Shown here piece by piece: positions 23,930 through 32,734 of a DNA stretch of 61,564 nt; the stretch's first letter is position 1; each line of letters opens with the position of its first letter. The DNA is from an uncultured Clostridia bacterium (GTDB taxonomy: Bacteria > Bacillota > Clostridia > Christensenellales > Borkfalkiaceae). The notes under the pieces were generated by a model. That model did not search any database. It saw only the letters and a list, made by a program, of their open reading frames with translations, and had not been told where the DNA came from. The stretch covers positions 1 through 61,564 of the forward strand of contig CALVPT010000012.1 of the NCBI GenBank assembly GCA_944354125.1, given 5' to 3'. Made by a program: the position numbers and the translations under genes.

Positions 23930-26605
23930 TTACTTTACATAGAGAGTCGTAAGCGTATTCCATGCGCTCGAGTAGTAGTCAAGTCTGGACTCGAGGCCGT
24001 TGCTGTTAAGACCCTTGATGTAGGTGATGAGCTCGGCTGCATTGGCCTTCATGTCATACGAACCTTCCGTCTTACCGCAGGTACCGATCTTTATAGAGGT
24101 ATTATAGCCATAGAATGCAAGGTCGATGTATACGTTGCTGTAGCCAGAAGTAGACGTGGGATTGTAGATGCCTACCGTCTTGCTGCTGCCGTCGAGATAT
24201 ACCTGGTCGCCTATCGTTGCGCCCTGTGCAGGCGAGATGGGAAGAACGGTTGCAGCCTCGGTGTACCAGTAGTTGTTCTTGTCAACCATCTGGGTTACGT
24301 GCTTGATGGTGCCGTTCTGAAGCGCTACGTTTACTACTGCCGCGCCGTTAAGTCCGCAATCTGCAGTACACTGATACTCGAAGCCCTGGTCCTTGTTGCC
24401 GATGGGAAGTGCCGCACCTACGATGCCGCGCGCATAGTTGGTATAGCTGCGTGCATAGCTCTGCTTGATGCCCGTGGTGTTGCTCGTGCTCATCTTGTTG
24501 CCGTTTACTTCAAGACCGAGATAGAAGTCCATGTTGTTATCGGTCATGATGGGTATCTGTCTGCCGTTATAAGGGATGCCTTCATACAGCTTGTTCTTGA
24601 ACATGAAGTACGAGGTCTTGTAAGTTCCCTTTACGAAGTACTGTTCGCCGTCGTAGGTGTCGATGACGCCAGCATTCTTAAGAGCTGCAAGGTCGCCAGA
24701 ACCATTGGTTACGGATACGCCGCCGACCGATGCCGTTACGGGATTGCCGTACCAGAAGCCGTCCTGAGTTGCGGGAGACGATGCCTGGGTGCCGTAGGAG
24801 CCGACTATCTGACCGTCGTTGGAGTACAGGTAATCGACGAATGCGAGCACTGCCGCAAGCTTGTTGCTGTCTTCGCCTATGGATGCGAGAGGAATGACGA
24901 CACCGGTGTTCTTTACCGAACGCCAGCTCTCGGTGAATCTCATTACGGTTTCAGCCGTGCCGTCGTCGTTTGTATCCCACCTTGATACGGGGGTTACTAT
25001 GGGTCTGAAGTTGAAGTCTTCAGGAACGCTTGCATTGGTAACGCCCTCGATGCCCTGCGTGAAGTAGCCGTCCGTCGTCTGGGTCTGAGCGTAGTCGTGA
25101 ATCATGTAGGAGATTATCTTGCCTTCCTGATAGTACTTGACTACTGCGGTGCTGCCCGTGTAGAGCAGACCTTCCTTAGCGAGGTCGTTGAGTTTGGCTG
25201 CCGCATCGTACGACTCTTCGTTGAGACGAGCATCCTGAAGTTTGCCTTCCGAATCGATATAGGTGTACTCGAGTCTGGATTCGAGACCGCGCACGCCGTA
25301 GAGTTCGCCGGCAAGAGAGATGAGGTCGTTCTGTCTCTGAGCCTTGCCTTCACGTCCTGCAAGAGCGTAGACTTCATCAGCCTTTGCGCTTGCCATAAAC
25401 GTAAACTGGTCATAGTTGGTGACGACTACGCGGTACATTGCCGTCATGAGGTCGGCATCCCACGCGCCGTAGGAGGACATGAATACGTCCGAAAGCTTGG
25501 TAGCCTTGTCGTTTACGGTTGCGCCGTAGAATGCGCTGGTAGACGTTGCTGCTGCCGTTGCGCTGTCTGCGTAGTAGTAAGCAACCTTGATGTATTCGCG
25601 GAGTATGTTCGCAAGAATTGAGCCCGTTACGTTGCCCGCGGTGCCGTTGATTACGTAGTTCATTATGTCTACGATGTTGCCGCTTGCCGTAAGACTGCCT
25701 GCGCTGTTTGCGTTCCAGCCGCTGATGCTCTCTGCTGCCTTTACGGCCGTTGCAAGGCCGCTGGAGGAATCTTCGAGCGCGTCGATTACCTTGTCATAGT
25801 TGAGGCATACATAGAGCGTATCGTTCTCGTCTGCGGGGTTGGTCGTCTCGACTACCCAGCTGCCCGTCTTGCCCATGAACGACGTAGCGCTTGAGGAGGT
25901 GCCGCTGAGTCCCTTTGCGGTTGCCTGTGCCTTGAAGGTCACGTTGCTGCCCTTGTCGCCGTCGAGAATCTTTTCGGTCCACGAACCCTGAACTATCCCG
26001 TACTTTTCGATATCGTCGTTACCGTCGAAGTAGGGGATATAGTACATCGAACCGCCTGCACTCATCGTAAGGGAATACTGCACGATGGGATTCTGTTCGA
26101 GGAATGCCTTGTAGTTGGGCATGTAGTCGAGATACTTGGAGATATCCAGAAGGCTGCCGATGTTGCCCATTATCTGGGTGCTGCTTGCATTTATGAGGTT
26201 ATACTGCGAGAGCTCGTTCTGCTGAACTGCCGTCTCGAGCTCGCTGCCGCTTCTGCCCGTCTTTGCCACATCGACAAAGGTTAAGCCGAGGTCTTCGCCG
26301 AACTGCTGCCATGCGGGCTTGAGGTCGCCTATCTGATAGGTATTGCCGTCAAGACCTGCCCAGCTGGTAGCAATCTGGTCGGAGGTGTAAGAAATCTGTC
26401 TGGAAGTGTTGCCGCTGTCGATGATGTTGACATTGATAGTGGTGCCTTCCGTATAGCTGAGCTTTCCGTCCGCGTCTACGGTCGGCTTAAGGCCTGTGTC
26501 GCCATCGTTTTCTTTTCCACCGCCGCATCCGAACATGCCGAACGCCATTGACCCTGCCATGACCACCGCAACGGCGGCAATGGCAATTTTTTTTGTCTTG
26601 TTCAT
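23930..26605 (-). CDS. Very large extracellular solute-binding lipoprotein
   Basis: An 891-residue protein with a lipoprotein signal: a hydrophobic stretch from residue 8, then GMFGCGGG with the lipidated Cys at about 27. Its place before LplB/LplC-type permeases makes it the binding protein for a complex oligosaccharide, most likely pectin oligomers. Typical LplA-type proteins are about 450-560 residues; this is far longer, with extra Ser/Thr/Ala-rich inserts (about 220-370). The C-terminal part (about 560-880) has the substrate-contacting style of family 1 binding proteins (YSNDGQIVGSYGTQ, NMDFYLGLEVNG). It is the fourth gene of the operon; a stable hairpin follows. Confidence 0.82.
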   Translation of the reverse strand: MNKTKKIAIAAVAVVMAGSMAFGMFGCGGGKENDGDTGLKPTVDADGKLSYTEGTTINVNIIDSGNTSRQISYTSDQIATSWAGLDGNTYQIGDLKPAWQQFGEDLGLTFVDVAKTGRSGSELETAVQQNELSQYNLINASSTQIMGNIGSLLDISKYLDYMPNYKAFLEQNPIVQYSLTMSAGGSMYYIPYFDGNDDIEKYGIVQGSWTEKILDGDKGSNVTFKAQATAKGLSGTSSSATSFMGKTGSWVVETTNPADENDTLYVCLNYDKVIDALEDSSSGLATAVKAAESISGWNANSAGSLTASGNIVDIMNYVINGTAGNVTGSILANILREYIKVAYYYADSATAAATSTSAFYGATVNDKATKLSDVFMSSYGAWDADLMTAMYRVVVTNYDQFTFMASAKADEVYALAGREGKAQRQNDLISLAGELYGVRGLESRLEYTYIDSEGKLQDARLNEESYDAAAKLNDLAKEGLLYTGSTAVVKYYQEGKIISYMIHDYAQTQTTDGYFTQGIEGVTNASVPEDFNFRPIVTPVSRWDTNDDGTAETVMRFTESWRSVKNTGVVIPLASIGEDSNKLAAVLAFVDYLYSNDGQIVGSYGTQASSPATQDGFWYGNPVTASVGGVSVTNGSGDLAALKNAGVIDTYDGEQYFVKGTYKTSYFMFKNKLYEGIPYNGRQIPIMTDNNMDFYLGLEVNGNKMSTSNTTGIKQSYARSYTNYARGIVGAALPIGNKDQGFEYQCTADCGLNGAAVVNVALQNGTIKHVTQMVDKNNYWYTEAATVLPISPAQGATIGDQVYLDGSSKTVGIYNPTSTSGYSNVYIDLAFYGYNTSIKIGTCGKTEGSYDMKANAAELITYIKGLNSNGLESRLDYYSSAWNTLTTLYVK

Positions 26606-26676
26606 TAATTTTCTCCTTAATTTTAATTATTTTTACACTTTTTGGAGTGATAAAAATTCAAATTTTGTTTTATGCA

Positions 26677-27639
26677 TTATTCCTTTACGCCGCCCATATT
26701 TACGCCCTTTGCGAAATACTTCTGAATGAAGGGATAAATTATGAGGATGGGAATTATGCTTAAGATGATGAACGAATACAGTACGCTGACCGCCTGACCC
26801 TGAGTTTCAAACAGATGGTCGTTGTCGGCGTTGTACTTGCCCGTTATGTCCGTCTCGTTTTCAATTATGTCTCTTATGAGAACCTGTATGGGCCAGGAAT
26901 AGGATTGTCCGCCTTCCTGAGTTACCTTGTATGCCCAGAAGTAGCCGTTCCAACGCGAAATTCCGAAGAAGAGCGCAACCGTCGCTATGGTCGCCTTGCT
27001 CATGGGTATATACACCTTGGTGAGTATCTGCATTTCGGTGGCGCCGTCTATTCTTGCCGCCTCCTCTATCTCCTGGGGAACGCCCTCGAAGGTATTTCTG
27101 AGGAGGATTATGTTGGTCGCATTCATGCCCATCGCAATAACTATGAGCCATTTGAGGTCTATGTCGCCCATTGCGCTGCCGCCGACGAGCCCTGCGAGTA
27201 TTTCGCCCGTAGCCTTATAGTTCTGGAAGGTAGGAACAATGCCTGCCGAGAACCACATTGTGAATACGAGGAAGAAGTTGAAGCCGTGTCTGCCGAGCAG
27301 TCTCTTTTTGGAGAGCGCATATGCGCCGAGGAGCGAATACACAAGGCACCATATTGTACCTATGAACGTGACGAAGAGCGTATTTGCATAGCTTATCCAG
27401 AACATATTGTATGTAAACGCCCACTTGAACGCATCTATCGTCAGACCTATAGTATAGCCGCCCGTCGTGCCGATTACGGGCCAGAGCACTATCTGGTTAT
27501 TGAGCACCGCATCGCTGGAGCTGAACGCGCCCGCAAGCACATATACGAGGGGATAAAGACACATCAACGCGAAGACTATCAGAACGACATAGGCAATTAT
27601 CTTGAATATGAGTTCCGATACTTCCATTTTTCTTTTCAT
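26677..27639 (-). CDS. Carbohydrate ABC transporter permease (LplC/YtcP type)
   Basis: A 320-residue inner-membrane permease with six transmembrane helices. The ATPase-coupling EAA loop is EEAARIDGATEMQILTKV (about 190-207), followed by IPMSKATIATVALFF. It pairs with the permease at 27658. GGGGGAGG precedes the start. Together with the binding lipoprotein and ATPase it forms a CUT1-type importer like the rhamnogalacturonan/oligogalacturonide importers YtcQ-YtcP-YteP in Bacillus. Confidence 0.93.
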   Translation of the reverse strand: MKRKMEVSELIFKIIAYVVLIVFALMCLYPLVYVLAGAFSSSDAVLNNQIVLWPVIGTTGGYTIGLTIDAFKWAFTYNMFWISYANTLFVTFIGTIWCLVYSLLGAYALSKKRLLGRHGFNFFLVFTMWFSAGIVPTFQNYKATGEILAGLVGGSAMGDIDLKWLIVIAMGMNATNIILLRNTFEGVPQEIEEAARIDGATEMQILTKVYIPMSKATIATVALFFGISRWNGYFWAYKVTQEGGQSYSWPIQVLIRDIIENETDITGKYNADNDHLFETQGQAVSVLYSFIILSIIPILIIYPFIQKYFAKGVNMGGVKE

Positions 27640-27657
27640 AAAGCTTTCCTCCCCCTG

Positions 27658-28710
27658 TCAGTACAGCGACACGTTTGCCGCCTTGCGCGCAACTATGTTG
27701 GAGCCTATGACGAGAATCATGCCGATAAGGTTGTTGGTCATTTCGGCCGCGATACCCTTGCCGTCGTTCCAGCTGTTTGCCAGCGTCGCAACTATCTGGG
27801 ACGCCGATTCGTTGCCCGTCGACAGCAACAGGTATACCTTTTCGTAGCCCACCGACAACAGACCGCCTATCTTCATAATTAGCATTATGACCACGGTCGA
27901 GAGTATGCTTGGAATGACGACGTATCTCATCTGCGCCATCTTTCCGGCGCCGTCCATCTGCGCCGCCTCGTACGAGGTGGGCGAAACGGCTATGACCGCC
28001 GCAAAGAATACGATAGAGTCGTAACCTGCGTGCTCCCAAAGGTCGGTGAACACGTACATCGCGCGGAAGTAAGCCGCCGAATTGAAGAGACCGCCGTTGA
28101 GCGCCGCCTGCAGAGCTTCGTTATTGGGCGCTATTGCGGCAAACAATCTCGAAAGCGCGCCCATGTCGCCGAACTCGCTCTTGCCGCTTACGAGGAGAAG
28201 AGCTATCGACGTTACTATAACCGTCGAAAGGAACTTGGGCAGATATACGAGCACCTGCACCACGCTTCTTGTGACGTTTGACTTTACTTCGTTGAAGAAG
28301 AGAGCCAGAATTATGGGTGCCGGGAAACCGAAAAGCAGGTTGTAAAACGCTATTATAAACGTGTTTCGGAACGCCGGCCAGAAGAACTGGGCGTTATAAC
28401 CCGTGAATATCTCGATAAAGTTATTGAAGCCGTACCAGTTCATCAGGGCGGTGTCGCCGTTGTTGCCGAACGTGCTGTAGTCCTTGAATGCGCCCAGAAG
28501 TTCCGTCATGGGCATATATCGCCACAGGACGTAAACGACAATCATGGGCACAAGCATGAGATACAGTCGCCAGTCTTTCAACACTGTAAACCCGACAGTC
28601 TTCCATGAGTTTCGCTCAGTCTCATCCCTTACGCGCTGTTCGGCGGACATTGAATATGTACCGCTGGACTCGTCGTATGTAAGGAAATCGTCATACTTGA
28701 GTTTAAACAT
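27658..28710 (-). CDS. Carbohydrate ABC transporter permease (LplB/YteP type)
   Basis: A 350-residue permease with a 45-residue cytoplasmic N-terminus, then six transmembrane helices. LYLMLVPMIVVYVLWRYMPM begins the first helix. The EAA loop is YEAAQMDGAGKMAQMRYVVI (about 251-270). It is upstream of its partner permease by 18 bases. GGAGGAGAAT precedes the start. Confidence 0.93.
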   Translation of the reverse strand: MFKLKYDDFLTYDESSGTYSMSAEQRVRDETERNSWKTVGFTVLKDWRLYLMLVPMIVVYVLWRYMPMTELLGAFKDYSTFGNNGDTALMNWYGFNNFIEIFTGYNAQFFWPAFRNTFIIAFYNLLFGFPAPIILALFFNEVKSNVTRSVVQVLVYLPKFLSTVIVTSIALLLVSGKSEFGDMGALSRLFAAIAPNNEALQAALNGGLFNSAAYFRAMYVFTDLWEHAGYDSIVFFAAVIAVSPTSYEAAQMDGAGKMAQMRYVVIPSILSTVVIMLIMKIGGLLSVGYEKVYLLLSTGNESASQIVATLANSWNDGKGIAAEMTNNLIGMILVIGSNIVARKAANVSLY

Positions 28711-28805
28711 TGAAAATTCTCCTCCATATCACTCAACAAAGCGTCAAGCAATTATTTGTAATGCGGTTTTTCCGCCGATTACCCTTTCCCCCGTTGACCT
28801 GCCGT

Positions 28806-29501
28806 TCAATACAGGTCGTTGTCCCTGTTGAGGATTGACAGACTCTCGTCGTCGAGCTCCATCAGATCCTCGGAAATTTCTCCGCGCTCGCGTTTCTGTT
28901 CGCCGTTAACGCGCTTTATGTATGCCTTCTGATCTTCCATCATGCCGTCCAGCTTGCGCAGAACGAGCACTATTACAAGCCCCATCGCAAGCGCGAGCAC
29001 GCCGTTTATGCCGAATCCGAAATTGGCGGCGGCTACCTCGCCGAAATTATAACCGAACATAGCCTGAATGCAGGTTACCCCGAAATTGGCGAGCGCCCAG
29101 CCGACTATGACAAAGCACGCCGCAGTGTACCACCTGCCGATAAGCTTATCTTTGCCGATAAATTTTACCGCAAGCAACAAAACCATCATCAGAGCATTGC
29201 CCGCCGCGTAACTTATATAGCTCTGCCAGGAAGAGGGGTTATTAAGAAGACTTAAAAGCACTCCGTCCCCCACCGCGAAAAACACGCTCTGCCAGCCCCA
29301 CCTTATCATTATGAGAAGGGTTATGGGCACGGTAAGGCAAAAAGAATATATCGCCCCACCTGGAAACAGCTGGGGCGCATAGTAAGTTATCAGGTCAAAA
29401 AACAATAATATTACCGCAAACAGAAACAGATCCGTCAATCTGTACTGGTTGATTGAAATAAGCCTTGAACCATTTTTTCTCATTATTTTTAAATCAAACA
29501 A
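28806..29501 (-). CDS. Six-helix membrane protein, possibly ECF S-component-like
   Basis: A 231-residue protein and the first gene of the pectin operon. Six hydrophobic segments (about 25-45, 50-70, 75-95, 98-115, 128-150 and 160-180) are followed by a charged cytoplasmic tail of about 45 residues (EDQKAYIKRVNGEQKRERGE). Size and helix layout resemble substrate-binding S components of ECF importers, but no vitamin-specific motif is seen and no ECF ATPase or T component is nearby. It may be an accessory subunit of the importer or a separate transporter. Family unassigned. Confidence 0.6.
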   Translation of the reverse strand: MFDLKIMRKNGSRLISINQYRLTDLFLFAVILLFFDLITYYAPQLFPGGAIYSFCLTVPITLLIMIRWGWQSVFFAVGDGVLLSLLNNPSSWQSYISYAAGNALMMVLLLAVKFIGKDKLIGRWYTAACFVIVGWALANFGVTCIQAMFGYNFGEVAAANFGFGINGVLALAMGLVIVLVLRKLDGMMEDQKAYIKRVNGEQKRERGEISEDLMELDDESLSILNRDNDLY

Positions 29502-29640
29502 AATGTGATACCCTTAACTGTTGCATTATCACACTTTATGTATAGATTATAACACAGCATTTGGCAAAAATCAATATGTATTTTAATTGTTTCACAAAAA
29601 AATATGTGATATACTGTTTTTAAACCAAAGGAGGCAAGCC
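29502..29640. promoter_or_regulatory. Divergent promoters of the pectin operon and CE8, with TGTGATA sites
   Basis: Minus strand: TTGATT (29574-29569), 17 bases, TATAAT (29551-29546). Plus strand: TTGTTT (29587-29592), 17 bases, TATACT (29610-29615). TGTGATA occurs at 29504-29510, inverted as TATCACA at 29527-29533, and again at 29605-29611, where it overlaps the plus -10 box. The inverted pair lies just downstream of the minus start site. These are good candidates for the binding sites of a common regulator. Confidence 0.55.
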
Positions 29641-30609
29641 ATGAAAACGATAAAAGTCACTCCGAATGACGATTTACAGCGCATTTTGGACAGCATAACC
29701 TGCCCGACCACCATATATATGACAAATGGCACATACCGCCAAAAACTGTGGGTAAAGTGCGACGGCGTAAAGATTGTGGGCGAAGACCGTGAAACAACGC
29801 GCATCGTATGGGACGACTATGCAAAAAAGCCCCATCCCGACGGCAGTGAGTACAACACGTTCCGCACGTACACCCTCTGCATAACGGGCGAGGGCGTGAC
29901 GCTTGAAAACCTGACGGTAGAAAACAGCAACACCGCTCCCGAAAAAGTAGGACAATGCGTGGCGCTTTCGGTCAACGCAAAGCGCTTTCATGCCGCAAAC
30001 GTCAAGCTTGTATCTACCCAGGATACGCTGTACACGGCGCCCTTCCCCGACGACCTTGTAATACGCTATTCGGGTCTTACCGACGATGCCACGTACTATG
30101 ACGGCTTTATCCCGAAAGAGCAGCTTTATATGGAGGGTGAGTCGGTGCAGATATATGAAAAGTGCACCATATGCGGCACGGTGGACTTCATCTTCGGCGG
30201 TGCGGAGGCATATTTTTATGACTGCGACATAATATCGCTGGGCGACAGGCGCAAATGCGGCTATGTTGCGGCGCCCTCCCACTCCCTCAAACAGGAGCGC
30301 GGATATGCCTTCATAAACTGCCGTTTCACGGACGGAGGCGCCGATAAGGGCACCATATACCTTGCGCGGCCGTGGAGAGATTTCGGCAAGTGCGACTTTA
30401 TAGACTGCACCGTCGGGGAACACGTTTCCCCCCTGCTCTTCGACAAGTGGAACGACACTTTCCGCGACAAGACGGCGAGATTTGCCTTTTGCAACCTCGG
30501 CGGCGGAGAATTTGCCCCCGTTTGCTGGTCTAAAGAGCTGACCCGCGCCGAAGCTGATAATATTATAGAGTGCTTCAGGGCGCGGAAAAGGTCATTTAAT
30601 GTACAATAA
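29641..30609 (+). CDS. CE8 pectinesterase (cytoplasmic)
   Basis: A 322-residue beta-helix enzyme that removes methyl esters from homogalacturonan. Catalytic features are GQCVAL (104-109), Gln127-Asp128 in STQDTLY, Asp182 in GTVDFIFGGAEA, and Arg243 and Trp245 in YLARPW. AAAGGAGGC supports the start at 29641. There is no signal peptide, so it probably works on imported methylated oligomers. It is transcribed divergently from the importer operon through a shared control region and ends in a hairpin. Confidence 0.95.
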   Translation: MKTIKVTPNDDLQRILDSITCPTTIYMTNGTYRQKLWVKCDGVKIVGEDRETTRIVWDDYAKKPHPDGSEYNTFRTYTLCITGEGVTLENLTVENSNTAPEKVGQCVALSVNAKRFHAANVKLVSTQDTLYTAPFPDDLVIRYSGLTDDATYYDGFIPKEQLYMEGESVQIYEKCTICGTVDFIFGGAEAYFYDCDIISLGDRRKCGYVAAPSHSLKQERGYAFINCRFTDGGADKGTIYLARPWRDFGKCDFIDCTVGEHVSPLLFDKWNDTFRDKTARFAFCNLGGGEFAPVCWSKELTRAEADNIIECFRARKRSFNVQ

Positions 30610-30629
30610 CCGTGTAAAATAAAAAAAGG

Positions 30630-30656
30630 GAATCAGGACGACGAGCGTCCTGATTC
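30630..30656 (+). terminator. CE8 terminator-like hairpin
   Basis: An 11-bp stem GAATCAGGACG with an ACGAG loop and perfect complement, followed by TCTTCAATT. The T-run is short, so termination may be partial. Confidence 0.65.
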
Positions 30657-30698
30657 TCTTCAATTATGATATAGAAGGAAAATTTTCGTATTCTATAC

Positions 30699-31040
30699 GC
30701 GCACTTTTGCGCTGTGCGCCGCGCCTTTGATTCTTAGGCGGAGTGTCCTCCTTTTAATCCGAGAGTAAGTCTTTAAAGGGGATAAGCCGTTGTTCAATCC
30801 GTACCGTTATGCGCCGTACGCCGCGCCTTGAATTATTAGGCGGAGTGCCCTCCTTTTGACAGCCTTAGGTTATTGTGCCTTAGATACGTGCGCACTTTTG
30901 CGCCGTGCGCCGCGCTTTGAATTCTTAGGCGGAGTGTCCTCCTTTATTTTCGAGCCTTGAAATTATTGTGCCTTAGATACGTGCGTACTTATGCGCTGTA
31001 CGCTGCGCTTACGGGCAATGATTGGAGTGTCCTCCTTTTT
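30699..31040. repeat. Four tandem degenerate repeats behind the Hsp20 gene
   Basis: Four copies start near 30699, 30801, 30888 and 30981 (spacing 102, 87 and 93). The shared plus-strand core is a G(C/T)GC-rich dyad (such as GCGCACTTTTGCGC), a second CGCC(G)TGCGCCGCGC block, then TTGAATTCTTAGGCGGAGTG and TCCTCCTTTT. Read on the minus strand (the Hsp20 sense) each begins AAAGGAGG, right after the Hsp20 stop in the first case, and contains the tight hairpin GGAG-gaca-CTCC. The reading frame is not conserved between copies, so they do not encode a repeated peptide. A spacer with TTGTGCCTTAGATACGTGCG is shared by the last two intervals. Confidence 0.75.
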
Positions 31041-31455
31041 ATGCTATTTCGATGAAGTGGCTCTGCGTATTCTTGGGCTGAGCCTTGGGGATGGTCAGAA
31101 CAAGCATACCGTTATCGTATTTAGCGGTAATCTGTTCCTGCGAGAGCTCGGTGCCGACGTAATAGCTCCTCTGGCAGCTTTCGGTAATCTCTTTCCTGAG
31201 ATAGTGCTTGCCGTTATCCTCTTCCCTGTTCTCCTTCTTTGCGGACACCGTAAGGTAACCGTCATCGAGCGATACCTTTATCTCGTCTTTTTTGTAGCCG
31301 GGCATTTCAACTTCGAGCTCGTACCCCTCATTGGTTTCCTTTATGTTAGTACGAAGGGTGTACTGGTCGTCAAAGAATACGGGGGGTAATATATCGTTGA
31401 ATGCGTCGAACAAGTCATATGCTGCGTTATTTCTGTTCTGTAAATATCTTTTCAT
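31039..31455 (-). CDS. Small heat shock protein (Hsp20/alpha-crystallin family)
   Basis: A 138-residue ATP-independent chaperone. After a short N-terminal arm (YDLFDAFNDILPPVFFD) comes the alpha-crystallin domain (about 38-130) with YELEVEMPGYKKDEIKVSL and the closing NGMLVLTIPKA, the family A-x-x-x-G-x-L-x-x-x-x-P motif. I use the ATG at 31455 because AAGGAG lies nine bases upstream; earlier ATGs overlap the leader structure. The leader folds like an RNA thermometer and the 3' side carries four tandem repeats. Confidence 0.95.
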   Translation of the reverse strand: MKRYLQNRNNAAYDLFDAFNDILPPVFFDDQYTLRTNIKETNEGYELEVEMPGYKKDEIKVSLDDGYLTVSAKKENREEDNGKHYLRKEITESCQRSYYVGTELSQEQITAKYDNGMLVLTIPKAQPKNTQSHFIEIA

Positions 31456-31545
31456 AATAAACATCTCCTTAAAGTTATAAATATTTTTATAACTCAGGAA
31501 GTGGTCGCGCATCACGGGGTTTGCGCCCCTCGATGCTTCCTGCTT
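31456..31545 (-). promoter_or_regulatory. Thermometer-like structured leader of the Hsp20 gene
   Basis: On the minus strand the leader has a perfect AU-rich hairpin GUUAUAAA-aaua-UUUAUAAC (31493-31474). Flanking UCCU (31499-31496) can pair with AGGA of the ribosome binding site (31469-31466), closing the site on top of that hairpin. Further upstream, 31497-31541 folds as nested stems (GGAA, GCATC, GGGG and their complements). Stacked stems ending in a Shine-Dalgarno hairpin are the architecture of ROSE-type thermometers. Confidence 0.5.
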
Positions 31546-31746
31546 TCTTCGTTCACTTTATATATAACACCCGAACGCGCATTTTAAACGCTTCGTAAAA
31601 TATTTTTTTGTAAAAAATGTCAGGACAAGCTGCGATTATATAATAGTGAAAAGGGAAAATTATTTTGAAAAATCATAATTTTTTGATTTTCTTCTGCAAA
31701 CCAGCACTATCTTAAGCACTACTGCGGCAAGTGCGAACAAAGAAGA

Positions 31747-31772
31747 GGCGGCGGAAAAAATTTTCCGCCGCC
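31747..31772. terminator. Hairpin downstream of the broken secreted-protein gene
   Basis: GGCGGCGGAAAA-aa-TTTTCCGCCGCC, a 12-bp stem. It lies 24 bases beyond the stop of 31796-32545 on the minus strand. The 31546-31746 stretch to its left is AT-rich and holds no gene I can see. Confidence 0.7.
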
Positions 31773-31795
31773 CACCGCAAAACAGTTACTTTGCT

Positions 31796-32545
31796 CCGTC
31801 GTCATTACCGATATTGTCGGAATTCAAAGAGCCTTTGACCTTTTTCTTTCGGTTAAAGCGGATTACGAGACCTGCCGCTATGGCAAGCAATACGAGTCCG
31901 AGTATAGGCAGAATTATTATGGCGACATATACCAGCACATACGGCGTTTTTTTCCGCCGCCGTAGTAGTTTATGCGTTAACAGTATAGACCGTGACGGGC
32001 ATCTCGGGCGAGTAGAAATCGTCCTCTATATAGTCTGGAAGAATGCCGTGAACGTCCCTTTCAAATTCGCCGTACTTGCCGTATGTATGGCGGATTTCAT
32101 AGTCGGCTGTCTTACCGTTTATCTTTATCGGGTCAGAAATCTGCGCCACGTCAAGCTCTTCGGCATAGTACGGCCTTATTCCGAAGGGAAACGCCATTGC
32201 CGTTGTGACGTATTCGTCCGTCGGGTTATAAAAGGTGTATTCGGCGGTGACGCGCGCGTCATAGTTCTTCCCCTCGGCAATGTCGGAGGGCAACGAGGAG
32301 ATGTCGAAAGTAAGAACCTCGCTCTGCACTTCTAGAACGCTGTCCTCGTGCAACGAATAGATGCCGTCAGCCGTCACGCCCTCCTCCCACGGGGGACCTG
32401 AATTAGCCTCGGCAGAAAGCGCGCGCACGGGCGAAACTAACCCAAACAGCGCCGCCGAAGCACAGACAACCGCAACAGCCGCCGCAGACAATTTAATGAC
32501 TGTCGCACCTTTAGCGCAAGACATGCGAGCCGACTTTATCCTCAT
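31796..32545 (-). pseudogene. Broken secreted, membrane-anchored protein gene
   Basis: The first frame (32545 to 31970) gives 191 residues: a signal peptide (hydrophobic about 20-38, VRALSA cleavage region), then a beta-rich extracellular domain (TAEYTFYNPTDEYVTTAMAF). It stops at TAA just after VYTVNA. In other frames the sequence continues as YYGGGKK and then TPYVLVYVAIIILPILGL, a membrane anchor with a basic end (FNRKKK) that stops at 31796. Restoring one protein of about 245 residues needs two single-base insertions, one near the TAA and one in a run of seven A. It is either a recent pseudogene or hit by sequencing errors. GGAGGAGAG precedes the start. Family unknown. Confidence 0.65.
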
Positions 32546-32734
32546 ATTCTCTCCTCCTTTAGGTCATTGTAACACGAAAATGTACGCAGCACAAGTCCTG
32601 TCCGCATTTTTGAGTACTTTTAACCTATGGTAGGATTCTTGCCGCCAAACGTTACACCTGTTTTGAAAAAATTTATCGGCTATCCACAAACCGAACGACC
32701 AAGGCAATTGCTCTGCCTGCACAATTATGGCAAA

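Noticed and set aside
30699..31040. Tandem repeats behind hsp20 as a CRISPR array
   Set aside because: Repeats are degenerate, about 55 bases in core with unequal 87-102-base periods, and the intervals are partly conserved; CRISPR repeats are shorter, near-identical and separated by unrelated spacers. No cas genes.
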